A DNA stretch of 64,000 nt from Hymenobacter psoromatis (GCF_020012125.1 NZ_JAIFAG010000002.1:1-64000), one strand, 5' to 3'; shown: positions 44,218 to 53,435, counted from the stretch's first letter. Program-made: numbers and translations. The notes: generated by a model not told the origin, from the sequence alone.

Positions 44218-44634
44218 CTAGGCGGCTTTTGGCTGGACGCCCGCTAGAATTTCCGTTTCCCAGCGGGTGTACCATGCTAGCACGGCCGTTATGGGCTCGG
44301 CGGTGCTTTCCCCGAACGCAGTTAAGGTGTACTCCACCCGCGGTGGCACTTGCGGGTAGACCGTGCGCGTCGCCAGGTTGTACTGCACCAGTTTTTGCAA
44401 CGTTTGGGTCAGCATCTTGGGCGAAATGCCGACTACTTGCCGCTGCACTTCGCCGTGGCGCCGGGGGCCGTGGGCCAGCGCGCCCAGCACCAGCAGCGTC
44501 CACTTGTGGGCCAGAAAGGCGTAGGCCTCCTGCAAGGCCCCACCGTCCGCTGATTCGCAGCGATTGGTTAAGCGTTGCTGCAAATTTTCAAAATAATCGC
44601 TTTTTTTTAGGTCGTTCACCGCGTTGTCGCTCAT
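44218..44634 (-). CDS. HxlR-family transcriptional regulator
   Basis: 138 residues. The MarR-like winged helix of HxlR: AYAFLAHKWTLLVLGALAHG, RRHGEVQRQVVGISPKMLTQ, and VEYTLTAFGES. Cys26 in the N-terminal segment could be a redox or electrophile sensor, as in several HxlR proteins. Divergent from the reductase-like gene at 44815, 180 bp away, which it probably controls. Confidence 0.9.
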   Translation of the reverse strand: MSDNAVNDLKKSDYFENLQQRLTNRCESADGGALQEAYAFLAHKWTLLVLGALAHGPRRHGEVQRQVVGISPKMLTQTLQKLVQYNLATRTVYPQVPPRVEYTLTAFGESTAEPITAVLAWYTRWETEILAGVQPKAA

Positions 44635-44814
44635 TTCTTACCAGTTGGTGCATAATAGACGGCCGGGTGCCCTCTTGCCGGCAACTGGCGGCTAAGATAC
44701 TTTTGAGATCGCCGCCCAAAACGGAGCGGGCTGTCCAGCTTGACAGGTATAGCGCTGGCCCACCCAGATAGCCTCTGCGGGTAAGTCCAACTTGGCGACG
44801 CAACGAAAGTCTTT

Positions 44815-45756
44815 ATGAAAATACTATTGTTTGGGCGAGGCGTTATCACCTCGCAATACGGCTGGGCGCTGGAACAAGCCGGCCACACCGTGGAGTTCTA
44901 TGTCCGGCCGGGCCGTGCCGCGCACTTCGGCCCCACGCTGACCCTTGACCTGCTGGATGCCCGTGCCAAAAGTAGCGGCGTGCGCGTGGCCCAGCCTTGG
45001 CCCATTCGCCTGCGCGAAGACCTGCCGGGCGACCACGACTACGAGTTAATTGTCCTCAGCGTGCCGCACTACCAGTTCAGCGAAGCAGCTACTTTTTTGG
45101 CTCCGAAGGTGGGCAACGCGACGGTGCTTGTCTTCAATAATTTCTGGCAGGAGCCGCAGCAAGCAGCGTCGGCGCTGCCCGCCGGGCAGCTGGCCTGGGG
45201 CTTTCCGCAGGCCGGCGGGAGCATCACGGCGAAGGGCGAGCTCGTGGGGGCGCTGTTCAATAAGGTGCATTTTGGTACATTCGGCACGGTCCCTACGGCA
45301 CGGGAAGTAGTCGTGCGCGAACTGTTTCGGCACAGCGGCTTCACCTTGGAGGAACATGCAGATTTTCGCGGCTGGCTGTGGCTGCATTTTGCCATCATCA
45401 CCGGTTTTTACGCGCAAGCGCTCGCCGGAGGGGCAGTGGCGCAAGTGATGACCTCCCCTACGCAGGGCAAGGCAGCCGTGCGGCACATCCAGGAGTTGCT
45501 GCGCGTGGTAGCCGCGCGGGGCGTCAACATGAGCAACAATGCCTCGGAATCCTTTCTCTACCGGCTACCACCCTGGCTGGCGAGCTTGGCCCTGCGGGCG
45601 CTGCTCAAAATCAGCCCGCCGTTTAAGGCCGCCTTTGCCGGCCCGATTGCAGTAGCGGAAGCCAAGTCGTGCTGCGTGGAGGTCTTGGCCGAAGCGCGGC
45701 GGCTCCACATCAGCGTGCCCCGGCTGGAGGCGGCGAAGCGCGTATTCGAACGGTAA
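44815..45756 (+). CDS. Ketopantoate reductase-like (ApbA/PanE) oxidoreductase
   Basis: 313 residues. N-terminal Rossmann motif ILLFGRGVITSQYGWALEQA (a GxGxxG variant) and C-terminal helical domain as in 2-dehydropantoate 2-reductases. The Lys of ApbA active sites is not obvious, so pantothenate synthesis is not claimed; many such paralogues reduce other 2-oxo acids. Divergent from an HxlR regulator. Confidence 0.8.
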   Translation: MKILLFGRGVITSQYGWALEQAGHTVEFYVRPGRAAHFGPTLTLDLLDARAKSSGVRVAQPWPIRLREDLPGDHDYELIVLSVPHYQFSEAATFLAPKVGNATVLVFNNFWQEPQQAASALPAGQLAWGFPQAGGSITAKGELVGALFNKVHFGTFGTVPTAREVVVRELFRHSGFTLEEHADFRGWLWLHFAIITGFYAQALAGGAVAQVMTSPTQGKAAVRHIQELLRVVAARGVNMSNNASESFLYRLPPWLASLALRALLKISPPFKAAFAGPIAVAEAKSCCVEVLAEARRLHISVPRLEAAKRVFER

Positions 45757-45831
45757 GCGGGCGGAAAGCCATGGACCGGGCCTCCCCGCTCACTTCCTCG
45801 GGCCGCCCTTGGCTCCTTTTCGGATGGACGC

Positions 45832-46698
45832 TTAGTCCAGCAGCTTCGTGTCCGTCAGCGCCTCGCTCAGTTCCCAGAGGCGGCGGGCATTTTCGGGTGT
45901 GTTAAAGCGGTGCTTCACCGCCTCTGGCTTTTTCTCGTTGAAGTAACCGCCGCTGGTGGTGGCAACAGCGGGCGAGGAAGCTAAGTAAAGGCTGGTTGCA
46001 GCCCCTTTCGCGGTTGAAAGCCCGAAGGGCCGGGCCAGCTTCACGAAGATGCTCAACAAGCCATGGGCGCCGCTGCCGAAGCTACTGGCCACTACGCCGG
46101 GGTGCAGCGCGTTGGTGGTCACGTTGGTAATGCCGTGGGCGCGCATCCGTCGGGCCAGCTCCTGCGTGAACATGATGTTGTAGAGCTTGGTGTTGGCGTA
46201 CACCGCCAGCGCCCCGTAGTTCTCCATCGACTGAAAATCGGTGAAATTGGGCTTGGCCATGCCGTAGACCACCGCTGCCACGTTGACGATGCGGCCGGCC
46301 GGGCTGGCCTTCAACTTTTCAAAAAGTAGGCTGGTGAGCAGGAATGGGCCGAGGTGATTGGTGGCCAGGCCCAACTCGTAGCCCTGGGGCGACTCCTGGC
46401 GCTCGGCTCCCAGAATCAGCCCGGCGTTATTCACCAGCACGTCGAGGCGCGGGTAGCGGGCATTGAACTCGGCGGCAACGCGGCGCACCTGGTCCAGGTC
46501 GGCCAGGTCGGCCAGCAAAATGTCGACCGGGGCCGGGCCGGCGGCTTTGATTTTCTGCTGCGTGGCGGCGGCTTTCTCGGCATTGCGGGCCAAAATAATG
46601 ACGTGCGCGCCCCTTTTGGCCAGCTCGGTGGCCGTGGCTTCGCCAATGCCAGAAGTGGCCCCGGTGACTAAAACAATTTGATTTTTAAGGTCGGTCAT
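45832..46698 (-). CDS. SDR oxidoreductase, retinol dehydrogenase-like
   Basis: 288 residues from the ATG at 46698. TGATSGIGEATATELAKRGA, NNAGLILG, YANTKLYNIMF with the Tyr and Lys of the active site, and the long C-terminal part with HPGVVASSFG place it in the retinol dehydrogenase/WWOX-like SDR group. Convergent with the preceding gene. Confidence 0.9.
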   Translation of the reverse strand: MTDLKNQIVLVTGATSGIGEATATELAKRGAHVIILARNAEKAAATQQKIKAAGPAPVDILLADLADLDQVRRVAAEFNARYPRLDVLVNNAGLILGAERQESPQGYELGLATNHLGPFLLTSLLFEKLKASPAGRIVNVAAVVYGMAKPNFTDFQSMENYGALAVYANTKLYNIMFTQELARRMRAHGITNVTTNALHPGVVASSFGSGAHGLLSIFVKLARPFGLSTAKGAATSLYLASSPAVATTSGGYFNEKKPEAVKHRFNTPENARRLWELSEALTDTKLLD

Positions 46699-46783
46699 GA
46701 GGGGGAAGCGCAAATTCGTACCAGCGCAGACGTAATTTACGGCTAAATGCTTGATTTTTTGTGATTTGTTCTACTCCTCCGGC
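46699..46783. other. Short AT-rich spacer
   Basis: No gene; precedes the structured repeat element and the IS5-family insertion. Confidence 0.4.
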
Positions 46784-46908
46784 GTCCGCTTGTCGAAGCA
46801 TTTCTACCGCTTCGTTGCGCGTGGCCAGCGGGTCGATGCCGGTGGTGTACCAGCCCCTTGTCGAAGCCGCCCTACCGCTTCGTTGCATGTATTACTCGAC
46901 AAGCGGAC
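46784..46908. repeat. 125-bp structured element with end repeats and two internal hairpins
   Basis: 13-bp inverted ends (46784-46796 and 46896-46908, GTCCGCTTGTCGA and complement) enclose two related direct repeats, TGTCGAAGC..TACCGCTTCGTTGC, each able to form a CGAAGC/GCTTCG hairpin. It ends 6 bp before the IS5-family element. Looks like a miniature element. Confidence 0.65.
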
Positions 46909-46914
46909 GACAGA

Positions 46915-47774
46915 TAAGAGCCTGTTAAAATTCACAAGTAGCTGTTAGACAAAAAGAAACCAGCCAGGTTACCGTAATTTCTTCATCCGACCGAAGATGT
47001 ACGAAACGGACCTGACTGATTCCCAGTGGCAAGTTATGGAAACTATTTTGCCCGTTGCCCGCCGCCGCAAGTATTCGTTGCGCCTCATTGTCAACGCGTT
47101 GCTTTATTTGGCCAAGAGCGGCTGCCAGTGGCGCTTGCTGCCCCACGACTTTCCACCCTACCCAATTTGCTTTTACTACTTCCGCCGCTGGCAGGCCGAC
47201 GGGCGCTGGGCCGGCCTCAATAAAGTGCTGGTCGAGCAGGACCGCCAGCAGTCGGCTCCCTCGGGTCAGGCCAGTCCGAGCGTGGCCATCGTGGACGCGC
47301 AGTCGGTCAAATGCAGCGAACGCGGCGTGCTCGACAAGGGCTTTGATGGGCACAAATACATCCAAGGCCGCAAGCGCCAACTCACCGTCGATACCGGCGG
47401 CCGCCTGCTGGCCGCCCACGTCGGGCCGGCCAATGAGAACGACCGCACCGGCGGCCGGGCGGTACTCGAAAAACTACACCAGCAGGAATTTAAACGGCTA
47501 AGGCTGGTGCTCACCGATGCCGGCTATGACGGCCGCCCGCTGGCCGATTGGGTCCAGGCCCACTGCGGCTGGCGGCTGGAAACGGCACCGGGCCTAACCG
47601 GCCGCGGCGGCTTCATACCCCAACCAGTGCGCTGGGTCGTCGAGCGCTCCATTAGCTGGCTGCAATGGGACCGGCGCTTAAGTCGCGACTTCGAATGCGA
47701 AACCAGCAGTACCGAGGCAATCATGTATTTGTCCAGTATCCGACACCTCATCCGTAAATTTTAACAGGCTCTTA
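46915..47774 (+). mobile_element. IS5-family insertion sequence
   Basis: One transposase gene between inverted ends of the form TAAGAGCCTGTTAAAATT.AC (46915-46935 and 47754-47774, one mismatch). A clear target duplication could not be fixed: TAA on the left against TTA on the right. Confidence 0.85.
46997..47764 (+). CDS. IS5-family transposase
   Basis: 255 residues in a single frame. N-terminal DUF4096-type block (DLTDSQWQVMETILPVARR, CQWRLLPHDFPPY), then the DDE triad: VAIVDAQSVK, LVLTDAGYDG and RWVVERSISWL. The last codons overlap the right inverted repeat. Intact, so probably active. Confidence 0.95.
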   Translation: MYETDLTDSQWQVMETILPVARRRKYSLRLIVNALLYLAKSGCQWRLLPHDFPPYPICFYYFRRWQADGRWAGLNKVLVEQDRQQSAPSGQASPSVAIVDAQSVKCSERGVLDKGFDGHKYIQGRKRQLTVDTGGRLLAAHVGPANENDRTGGRAVLEKLHQQEFKRLRLVLTDAGYDGRPLADWVQAHCGWRLETAPGLTGRGGFIPQPVRWVVERSISWLQWDRRLSRDFECETSSTEAIMYLSSIRHLIRKF

Positions 47775-47804
47775 ACCAAGATTGGGATGGCCCATTAAAA
47801 ACAC

Positions 47805-48137
47805 TTAATGAAAGGCAGTGGGTGCCGGCTGGCCGAACAGCAGATTTTCAGCCACGATAGCCGCTGGGTCGGCCACCATCGTGCGTGGGTGGTGCGGCCG
47901 GGTGCTCAACGCGCGTAGACCGCGACGACGCAGCCAGGTACCCAACGCAGAACCGCCCACGGCGTGGCCACCGGTGCGCAATTCTGCCCGTAAGCACCGG
48001 GTGCCGTAGCGCTGGGCGTGGCGCGAGAAGGCCGCGGTAGCCGCGTGCTCCCAACCAGGTGCCGGTCGGTCTGCCCGACCCAGCCACTAATAATAGCCGG
48101 CCACACTGGCGTGTAGCACGCGGCAAAGCACCTGCAT
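47805..48137 (-). pseudogene. IS3-family OrfB transposase remnant
   Basis: The minus strand encodes MQVLCRVLHASVAGYY, a TAG near 48089-48087, then WLGRADRP..., RYGTRCLRAELRTGGHAVGG, TWLRRRGLRAL and AENLLFGQPAPTAF, in one frame. That is the N-terminal HTH_21 region of IS3 OrfB up to just before the rve catalytic core. An amber codon and missing C-terminus show it is dead. Confidence 0.7.
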
Positions 48138-48212
48138 CGGCTCGCTATCGCCCAGTGCTTACCAAACGGGCCCGCCCTATAGCCGTGCCCGTCGTGCGCA
48201 AGGGCGTAACCG

Positions 48213-49196
48213 TCACACGTGGATGGACCCTCGAACGAGGCCGACCATGATGGCGACCGCCGCAATAGCTCCTGTCCCCGCGACGAGGCCAAAGACCCGG
48301 TTGGCGGCCGTTGATTTTGTGCCGTGGGCCAGCAGCACGAAGCGCGCAGCACAGGCTAAATGTAGGCTCAAGGCAACGATGCCCAGGAAGTAATAGGGCG
48401 TCAACCGAGCGCTCCACTTATCCGTTAGCAGGTTGTAGGAAGTAAGCCAAACCCAGTTGGTATCCGTGTGCTGAAGGTACCGGGCACGGGCGATGGCACT
48501 GGCGTGCGACAGGAGAAAGACGGCCAGATAGGCGCCCGATATCCTCTGGAGTCGTTTCAGCCAATCGTCGGCGAGCTCCCTGGCGATGCCCCGCCACGTC
48601 AACACGAGCCCGGTAACAAATTGAAATACAAAACAGCAGACCAGCGCGATTTCAAGCGGTGGGTAGCGGTAAAGACGACGGGCTTGCAGCATGAAGGCCG
48701 CGTGCGCTTGCCCGCCCCACACCCCGGCCAAGTGATTGGTTAGGTGGAGCAACGCGAAGAGCACGATTGGCAGCGCCGAAACCCCGTGCATGGTCGCGAG
48801 ACGAGAAGAGGTCTCGGCTTGAAGGCACACCGCTGGCTTATCCAGGAAGCACACGGCTGTCAACAAACCCCACAGGCCGAGCCATGCTTCATCGGCGTGG
48901 ATTGCCCATAGCGTTTGGGAGTCGAGCCACTGCCCCATGAGCGAGTACAAGGCCGGCGCACCAACGCCGAAGTGGGCAATTGCGGTCGCGTTCAAGAATC
49001 CAGTGCCCGCGGTGCGAAACGCCACGTACGCGCAACAAACCGGAACGAGAAGAACGGGCACTAAAAAGAAGGGTGATACGCCCGAGATGCGCGACACCAA
49101 CGCCGGGTAGACGAGGCACGCCACCGGCGCCACGAGGCGGAACAGGCGCGCGTCACTCCCCAGGGTTCCGTCGTTCACGTTTACTGATCTATCCAT
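48213..49196 (-). CDS. Integral membrane protein, cytochrome b-like
   Basis: 327 residues with about eight hydrophobic helices. Several His sit in or next to helices (LLHLTNHLAGVWGG, LLSHASAIARARYL, LSLHLACAARFVL), similar in spacing to the haem-binding membrane subunits of succinate dehydrogenase/fumarate reductase-type complexes. No soluble partner gene is adjacent, so the role is open. Confidence 0.65.
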   Translation of the reverse strand: MDRSVNVNDGTLGSDARLFRLVAPVACLVYPALVSRISGVSPFFLVPVLLVPVCCAYVAFRTAGTGFLNATAIAHFGVGAPALYSLMGQWLDSQTLWAIHADEAWLGLWGLLTAVCFLDKPAVCLQAETSSRLATMHGVSALPIVLFALLHLTNHLAGVWGGQAHAAFMLQARRLYRYPPLEIALVCCFVFQFVTGLVLTWRGIARELADDWLKRLQRISGAYLAVFLLSHASAIARARYLQHTDTNWVWLTSYNLLTDKWSARLTPYYFLGIVALSLHLACAARFVLLAHGTKSTAANRVFGLVAGTGAIAAVAIMVGLVRGSIHV

Positions 49197-49748
49197 CGAA
49201 TTACTTCAGTACACCAAGTCGAACGTCCAACGGCTTAACCCGAGGCAGGGGCCAAGGGTTTGCGGGGGCGGGAATCCATGGGTGTTATGAAACAAGTAGG
49301 GTAAAACCTCCGAGTCCGTGGCCAAATGGCATGGTCGCTCCTGATAAGGAGCCAAAACGCTGTAAACCATCGGTTTTTCAATGGTTTTACCTGCCCTTTA
49401 ACGGAATTGAAAGTGGCTAGCGAAAACGAACGTCAAGAGTAGCATTTTATTTGTTCACTGAGCAATACATTGTCAGACAAGATAATAATTAAGATAAGCG
49501 CACACATGAGTGGCCGAGTCGGGGGGTGGCTTGTTTGTTTAACAACACCCTGGGTGCGTAAAACAACGCTAAGGAATACTGGGTTGATGGACTATTTCAA
49601 AAAACACCACTTAAAAAGCCCCACTGACAGCTTGCCGAGCAGGGCTTTTATCACTTATCCAAATTGAGTACTCCACGAAAGTAGACCGCAAGCGGCGTGG
49701 GCAGGCCAGCTGACCATATCGGCAATGGTCGTCGCGGAACAGCAGCGG
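49197..49748. other. Intergenic region, nothing recognised
   Basis: No open frame with support, no clear repeat. Composition is mixed and moderately AT-rich towards the right end. Confidence 0.45.
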
Positions 49749-50495
49749 CTACCAGGGCAGCGAGCCACCCGGTCCGGTGAAGGTGCCGGTCGGCTCGGTC
49801 TCGTCGAGAACCACGCGCACGATGTATTGAGCTCCTTGTTCAACCGTATCAGTGCCGGCACTGTTCATGGCCGTTTTCGTCGAGCCCGGACTCGCTATGT
49901 TGACTTTGATGTTGGTTTGCGCCAGGTCAATGGCGAAGGCCAGCGTCACGGCATTGAGCGCGGTTTTCGAGGCGGCATACACCACGCTGTACGCCTGCCG
50001 GTACGGGAAGGCCGGGTCCGCGTTTAAGGTAAGCGAGCCGAGCGGGCTCCCGACATTGACGATGCGGGCGGTGGGCGCTTCCCGCAGCAGCGGCAGCATA
50101 GCCTGGGTGACGGCAATTACCCCAAACACGTTCGTCTCGAAGACGGCCCGTACCTCGTCGAGCGAGGCGCTGCTCGCACGGCTATCCTGCATGATTGCTT
50201 CGTTCGAGCGGCCTGGTTGGCCCGCCTGGGCAATACCGGCGTTGTTGACAAGCACGTCGAGCCGGCCGAACGCGTGCCGGATACGCGCCGCGGCGGCGGC
50301 AATCGAGGCCGGCTGTGTCACGTCGAGTTGCAGAGCATGAGCCGCCGGGCCAATGGTCTGCGCCGCGTCTTTGCCGTTTTGGAGGCTGCGCGAGCCCACC
50401 AGTACGGTGTAGCCGTGCGCTACGAGGTCCTTGGCAATCTGGAGGCCAATACCTTGGTTGGCCCCGGTAACCAGGGCAACAAGTTGGGGGTGCAT
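49749..50495 (-). CDS. SDR oxidoreductase, carbonyl reductase-like
   Basis: 248 residues. TGANQGIGLQIAKDL, NNAGIAQAG, the Ser of NVGSPLGSL and YAASKTALN with Tyr/Lys. The SPGSTKTAMN and TGTFTGPGGSLPW ending are of the carbonyl-reductase-like group (TGxxxGIG with late insertion). A Crp-like regulator lies 119 bp upstream on the same strand and may control it. Confidence 0.9.
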   Translation of the reverse strand: MHPQLVALVTGANQGIGLQIAKDLVAHGYTVLVGSRSLQNGKDAAQTIGPAAHALQLDVTQPASIAAAAARIRHAFGRLDVLVNNAGIAQAGQPGRSNEAIMQDSRASSASLDEVRAVFETNVFGVIAVTQAMLPLLREAPTARIVNVGSPLGSLTLNADPAFPYRQAYSVVYAASKTALNAVTLAFAIDLAQTNIKVNIASPGSTKTAMNSAGTDTVEQGAQYIVRVVLDETEPTGTFTGPGGSLPW

Positions 50496-50614
50496 ATATG
50501 GTTCTGGGGTAACGCGACCGGCTTCGTGAGGGTCACTTGGTTAAGCTGAAGTAGCGGTGCAAAGGTCCCGTCCCCAATCAAGCGACTTTTTGCCAAATGG
50601 CAAAAGGATTGCTG

Positions 50615-51169
50615 CTAGATGTTCTTTCTTATCCGACTCAGGGACGACTGGGTCATGCCCAGATAAGCGGCCACGTAGGCCAGCGGCACGCGGTTAGCGA
50701 GGTGCGGATACGTAATGAGGAAAGACCGATAGCGGGCGGCGGCATCCTGGACCACCAGGGGTAGGACGCGTTCCATCTTCACTCGTAGCGCCTGCGCAAG
50801 AATTTTCTGCGTGATAACCTCCCAGCCGGGAATAAGCTGAGCAAAGGCTTGCCACTGCTGCGCAGAGAAGACCACGAGCTGACAATGGGTGAGGGCCTGC
50901 GCCAAGCAGGGCGAAGGGGTGCCGGCGGCTTCCGGCGGCCGGATGTCCAGCAGCGGGTGCTGCTCCTCGATGAAGTAGCTGGTAAGCTCTTCCCCCTGCT
51001 CGGTATAGGAACCCACCCGCAGCACGCCCGCCTCTACGAAGCCCACCTGTTGCGCCACGAAATAGTCGCCTTTGCGCAAGGTAACGCGGGAAGCTTGGTG
51101 AGCTATTAGGTCTTGCTGGGGCTGGGTCAAGCGGCCGAATTGCAGTAAATAAGCGAAGAACTCTTTCAT
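50615..51169 (-). CDS. Crp/Fnr-family regulator
   Basis: 184 residues. Cyclic-nucleotide-binding-like barrel (RVTLRKGDYFVAQ, AGVLRVGSYTEQGEELTSYF) and a C-terminal winged helix with VPLAYVAAYLGMTQSSLSRI. The short HTH-only type common in Bacteroidota; cAMP-contact residues are not conserved to the eye. Candidate regulator of the SDR gene downstream. Confidence 0.85.
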   Translation of the reverse strand: MKEFFAYLLQFGRLTQPQQDLIAHQASRVTLRKGDYFVAQQVGFVEAGVLRVGSYTEQGEELTSYFIEEQHPLLDIRPPEAAGTPSPCLAQALTHCQLVVFSAQQWQAFAQLIPGWEVITQKILAQALRVKMERVLPLVVQDAAARYRSFLITYPHLANRVPLAYVAAYLGMTQSSLSRIRKNI

Positions 51170-51568
51170 AGCTAGAAAAGCAAGCCAACCGGCCGAAAGT
51201 TGTTAGTTGGCCAAAAAGCATGCGCTGGTCGCCCAGCAGCCGGTTAGCTTAAAAAACGGTTGGGTTGGGGATAGCGGAACTTGCCGCCCCGTTATAGCGA
51301 GAACCTTAATTCCAGATGCATCAGGCTCTGAGTACTTACCGGCAATTTCTCGGCCTAGATAAACAGGATTTTGGGGTAGTTGTAGGTGCATTTTCCCCTC
51401 CTAATTCTGAGAAAAGTTCCTTAACGTAAGATTGCTTCCCGGACAACTCTGGAAATATGTGCGGTTTCCGATTGCCGACCTGTGTGGGAACAATGTGGTA
51501 TTTTTCCAGTGTGGCATCTTAACGTGCAAATCCGCCTTTTTTCAAAAAGCAATCCTTAAAACCAATTA
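51170..51568. other. Intergenic region
   Basis: No gene seen. Contains at 51285-51305 a 21-base sequence that recurs with two differences at 17119-17139, possibly ends of a lost element. Confidence 0.45.
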
Positions 51569-51613
51569 GGAATTATCGTTCCAAATAAATTAGCTTTGTG
51601 GAACAAACATTCC
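51569..51613 (+). promoter_or_regulatory. Promoter with paired TetR-type operators
   Basis: Palindrome GGAATTATCGTTCC (51569-51582), 8 bp, a perfect -7 box TAGCTTTG (51591-51598), 1 bp, then GGAACAAACATTCC (51600-51613), 8 bp before the ATG. Same order and same 1-bp gap as the promoter at 43710-43764. Confidence 0.75.
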
Positions 51614-51621
51614 AACAGTTC

Positions 51622-52356
51622 ATGAAAAAACTCCACGGCAAGGTGGCCGTCGTCACAGGCGCTACCAGCGGTATGGCCCTGGCCACCGCGAAATTATTTG
51701 TGGAACAGGGAGCCTCCGTGTTTATCACAGGGCGGCGGCAGCCGGAACTAGACGCAGCCGTGCAAGTCATTGGGCACGACGTAACCGGCGTGCGCTGCGA
51801 TTCGGCCAACCTCGCCGACCTCGACCGACTGTTTGAGACTGTGCGGCGCGAGCGGGGCAAGCTGGACATCCTGTTTGCCAGCGCGGGCTATGCCGCGCCC
51901 GGCCCCACACTGGGCACCATCACCGAAGCGCACTTCGACCAAAATTTTAACCTGAACGCGAAAGGCACGCTTTTTACCGTGCAAAAGGCACTGCCGCTTT
52001 TGCAGGACGGGGCTTCGGTCATCATGACTGGTACAATGGCCACTACCAAAGCGGTGCCCGGCCTGAGCGCGTACAGCGCCAGCAAAGCGGCCTTGCATCA
52101 GTTTGCCCGCGTGTGGTCGCTGGAGTTAAAAAGCCGCAAAATTCGCTTCCACGTCATCAGCCCCGGCCCCATTAACACGCCCATTGTGGCCGGTTTGACG
52201 CCGGGACAGGTGGCGGGCTACGAGGTGCAGGTGCCCTTCAGCCGCATGGGGGAGCCAGTCGAGATTGCTGAAGCGGCCTTATTTCTGGCCTCGGATGACT
52301 CCACGTTCATCACCGGCACCGAGTTGACTGTGGACGGGGGTATCTCGCTGACGTAG
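51622..52356 (+). CDS. SDR family oxidoreductase
   Basis: 244 residues. TGATSGMALATAKLFVEQGA (a variant of TGxxxGIG in which the last Gly is Ala), ASAGYAAPGP, YSASKAALHQF, and FITGTELTVDGGIS. Close relative in layout of the gene at 42931. A longer start would overlap the operator. Followed by a SnoaL-like gene and a TetR gene that probably share its regulation. Confidence 0.9.
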   Translation: MKKLHGKVAVVTGATSGMALATAKLFVEQGASVFITGRRQPELDAAVQVIGHDVTGVRCDSANLADLDRLFETVRRERGKLDILFASAGYAAPGPTLGTITEAHFDQNFNLNAKGTLFTVQKALPLLQDGASVIMTGTMATTKAVPGLSAYSASKAALHQFARVWSLELKSRKIRFHVISPGPINTPIVAGLTPGQVAGYEVQVPFSRMGEPVEIAEAALFLASDDSTFITGTELTVDGGISLT

Positions 52357-52409
52357 GACGAATCAGTAGCCAAAATAGCCTTTAAATCAGTTTCTTAGCG
52401 TTTTTTCAT

Positions 52410-52763
52410 ATGACCACCCAACAACTGGCCGACCGCCTCGTGCATCTTTGCCGGCAGGGCCTGAACGCGCAGGCCCGCGCCGAGCTGTACGCCGACACGG
52501 CCGTGAGCCTCAAGCCGGAAAACGGCACCTTCCGCCCCGTGCGGGGCCTGGAGGCCATTCAGGCGGAAGGGGCCGCCTTCCTGAACTTGGTAGAAACGAT
52601 GCACGAGTTGGTCGTTTCGGCCCCCTTGCTGGGGGAGCGGTATTTCAGCGTGGCCATGCAAATGGATATGACCCTGCGCGGCCCCGGCCGCCAGCAGGTG
52701 AGCGAAATCTGCGTTTACCAGGTGGCGGACGGGAAAATTGTGCAGGAGCAGTTTTTCTTTTAA
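52410..52763 (+). CDS. SnoaL-like/NTF2-fold protein
   Basis: 117 residues with the NTF2-like pattern: helical start (LADRLVHLCRQGLNAQARAE), LYADTAVSLKPENG, and the end VYQVADGKIVQEQFFF typical of nuclear transport factor 2 family proteins. May bind or isomerise a small molecule handled by the SDR enzyme. Lies 53 bp after the SDR gene on the same strand. Confidence 0.85.
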   Translation: MTTQQLADRLVHLCRQGLNAQARAELYADTAVSLKPENGTFRPVRGLEAIQAEGAAFLNLVETMHELVVSAPLLGERYFSVAMQMDMTLRGPGRQQVSEICVYQVADGKIVQEQFFF

Positions 52764-52821
52764 GGACGGGCGGGGTACTCCGAACCCTGGGGCTGCCCGG
52801 CCGCAACGCCGAGCGGCGGGG

Positions 52822-52829
52822 TAGCTTTG
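52822..52829 (+). promoter_or_regulatory. Bacteroidetes -7 box for the TetR gene
   Basis: TAGCTTTG, a perfect TAnnTTTG, 27 bp before the ATG at 52857. No clear -33 TTTG was fixed. Confidence 0.5.
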
Positions 52830-52856
52830 CAGGGTAGTTTTACGGAGCTTTTCAGC

Positions 52857-53435
52857 ATGGCACGCGGTAAGAAATTTGACGAAACCGAGATAGTGGAGAG
52901 AGCGATTCAGCTTTTCACCGCCACGGGCTACCACGGTACTTCAGCCCAGGACCTCGTGGCGGCGCTGGGCATCAGTCGATCCAGCCTCTACGATACGTTT
53001 GGCGACAAGCAGGGCCTGTTTCTGCGAGCCTTACGGCAGTACAACCAACGCGCCTTCGTGCCGATCATCGAACTGCTAGCCCTGGCCGACGACCTGCCCG
53101 CCACGCTGCGTCAGCTGTTTGACCTGGTTATCCAGCAGAACGAGCATTTGGGAGAGAAAGGCGGGTGCCTGATGGTGAACTCCACCACCGAACTGGCGAC
53201 GAACGACCTGGCCGTGGGCACCCTAGTGCGCGCGAGTATGCAGGCCGTGGAGGAAGCCTTCTTCCTAGCATTCCGCAAAGCCCAGCAGTTGGGCACTATC
53301 CGCAGCCAGCACGACGCCCGGGCGCTGGCCCGCTCTTTCCATGTCACCCTGACTGGCTTGCGCGTGATGGCCCAGGCCGGGGCAGGCAAACTAGCTTTTG
53401 AAGACGTGTTAAACATCGCTCTGAGCTTGCTCTAG
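52857..53435 (+). CDS. TetR-family transcriptional repressor
   Basis: 192 residues from the ATG at 52857. TSAQDLVAALGISRSSLYDT with FGDKQGLFLRALRQYNQRAF is nearly the same recognition helix region as in the TetR at 42180 (NRASLYATFGDKHQLF), which fits their sharing operator type. KGGCLMVNSTTELA is the ligand-domain signature. Likely repressor of the SDR gene at 51622. Confidence 0.9.
   Translation: MARGKKFDETEIVERAIQLFTATGYHGTSAQDLVAALGISRSSLYDTFGDKQGLFLRALRQYNQRAFVPIIELLALADDLPATLRQLFDLVIQQNEHLGEKGGCLMVNSTTELATNDLAVGTLVRASMQAVEEAFFLAFRKAQQLGTIRSQHDARALARSFHVTLTGLRVMAQAGAGKLAFEDVLNIALSLL

Noticed and set aside
43988..44221. 77-codon plus-strand frame as an intact gene
   Set aside because: Only its middle matches a Fis-type helix-turn-helix and the rest of that domain lies in another frame; treated as a pseudogene.
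46915..47774. Target-site duplication of the IS5-family element
   Set aside because: TAA on the left and TTA on the right do not match as a direct repeat, so no duplication is claimed.
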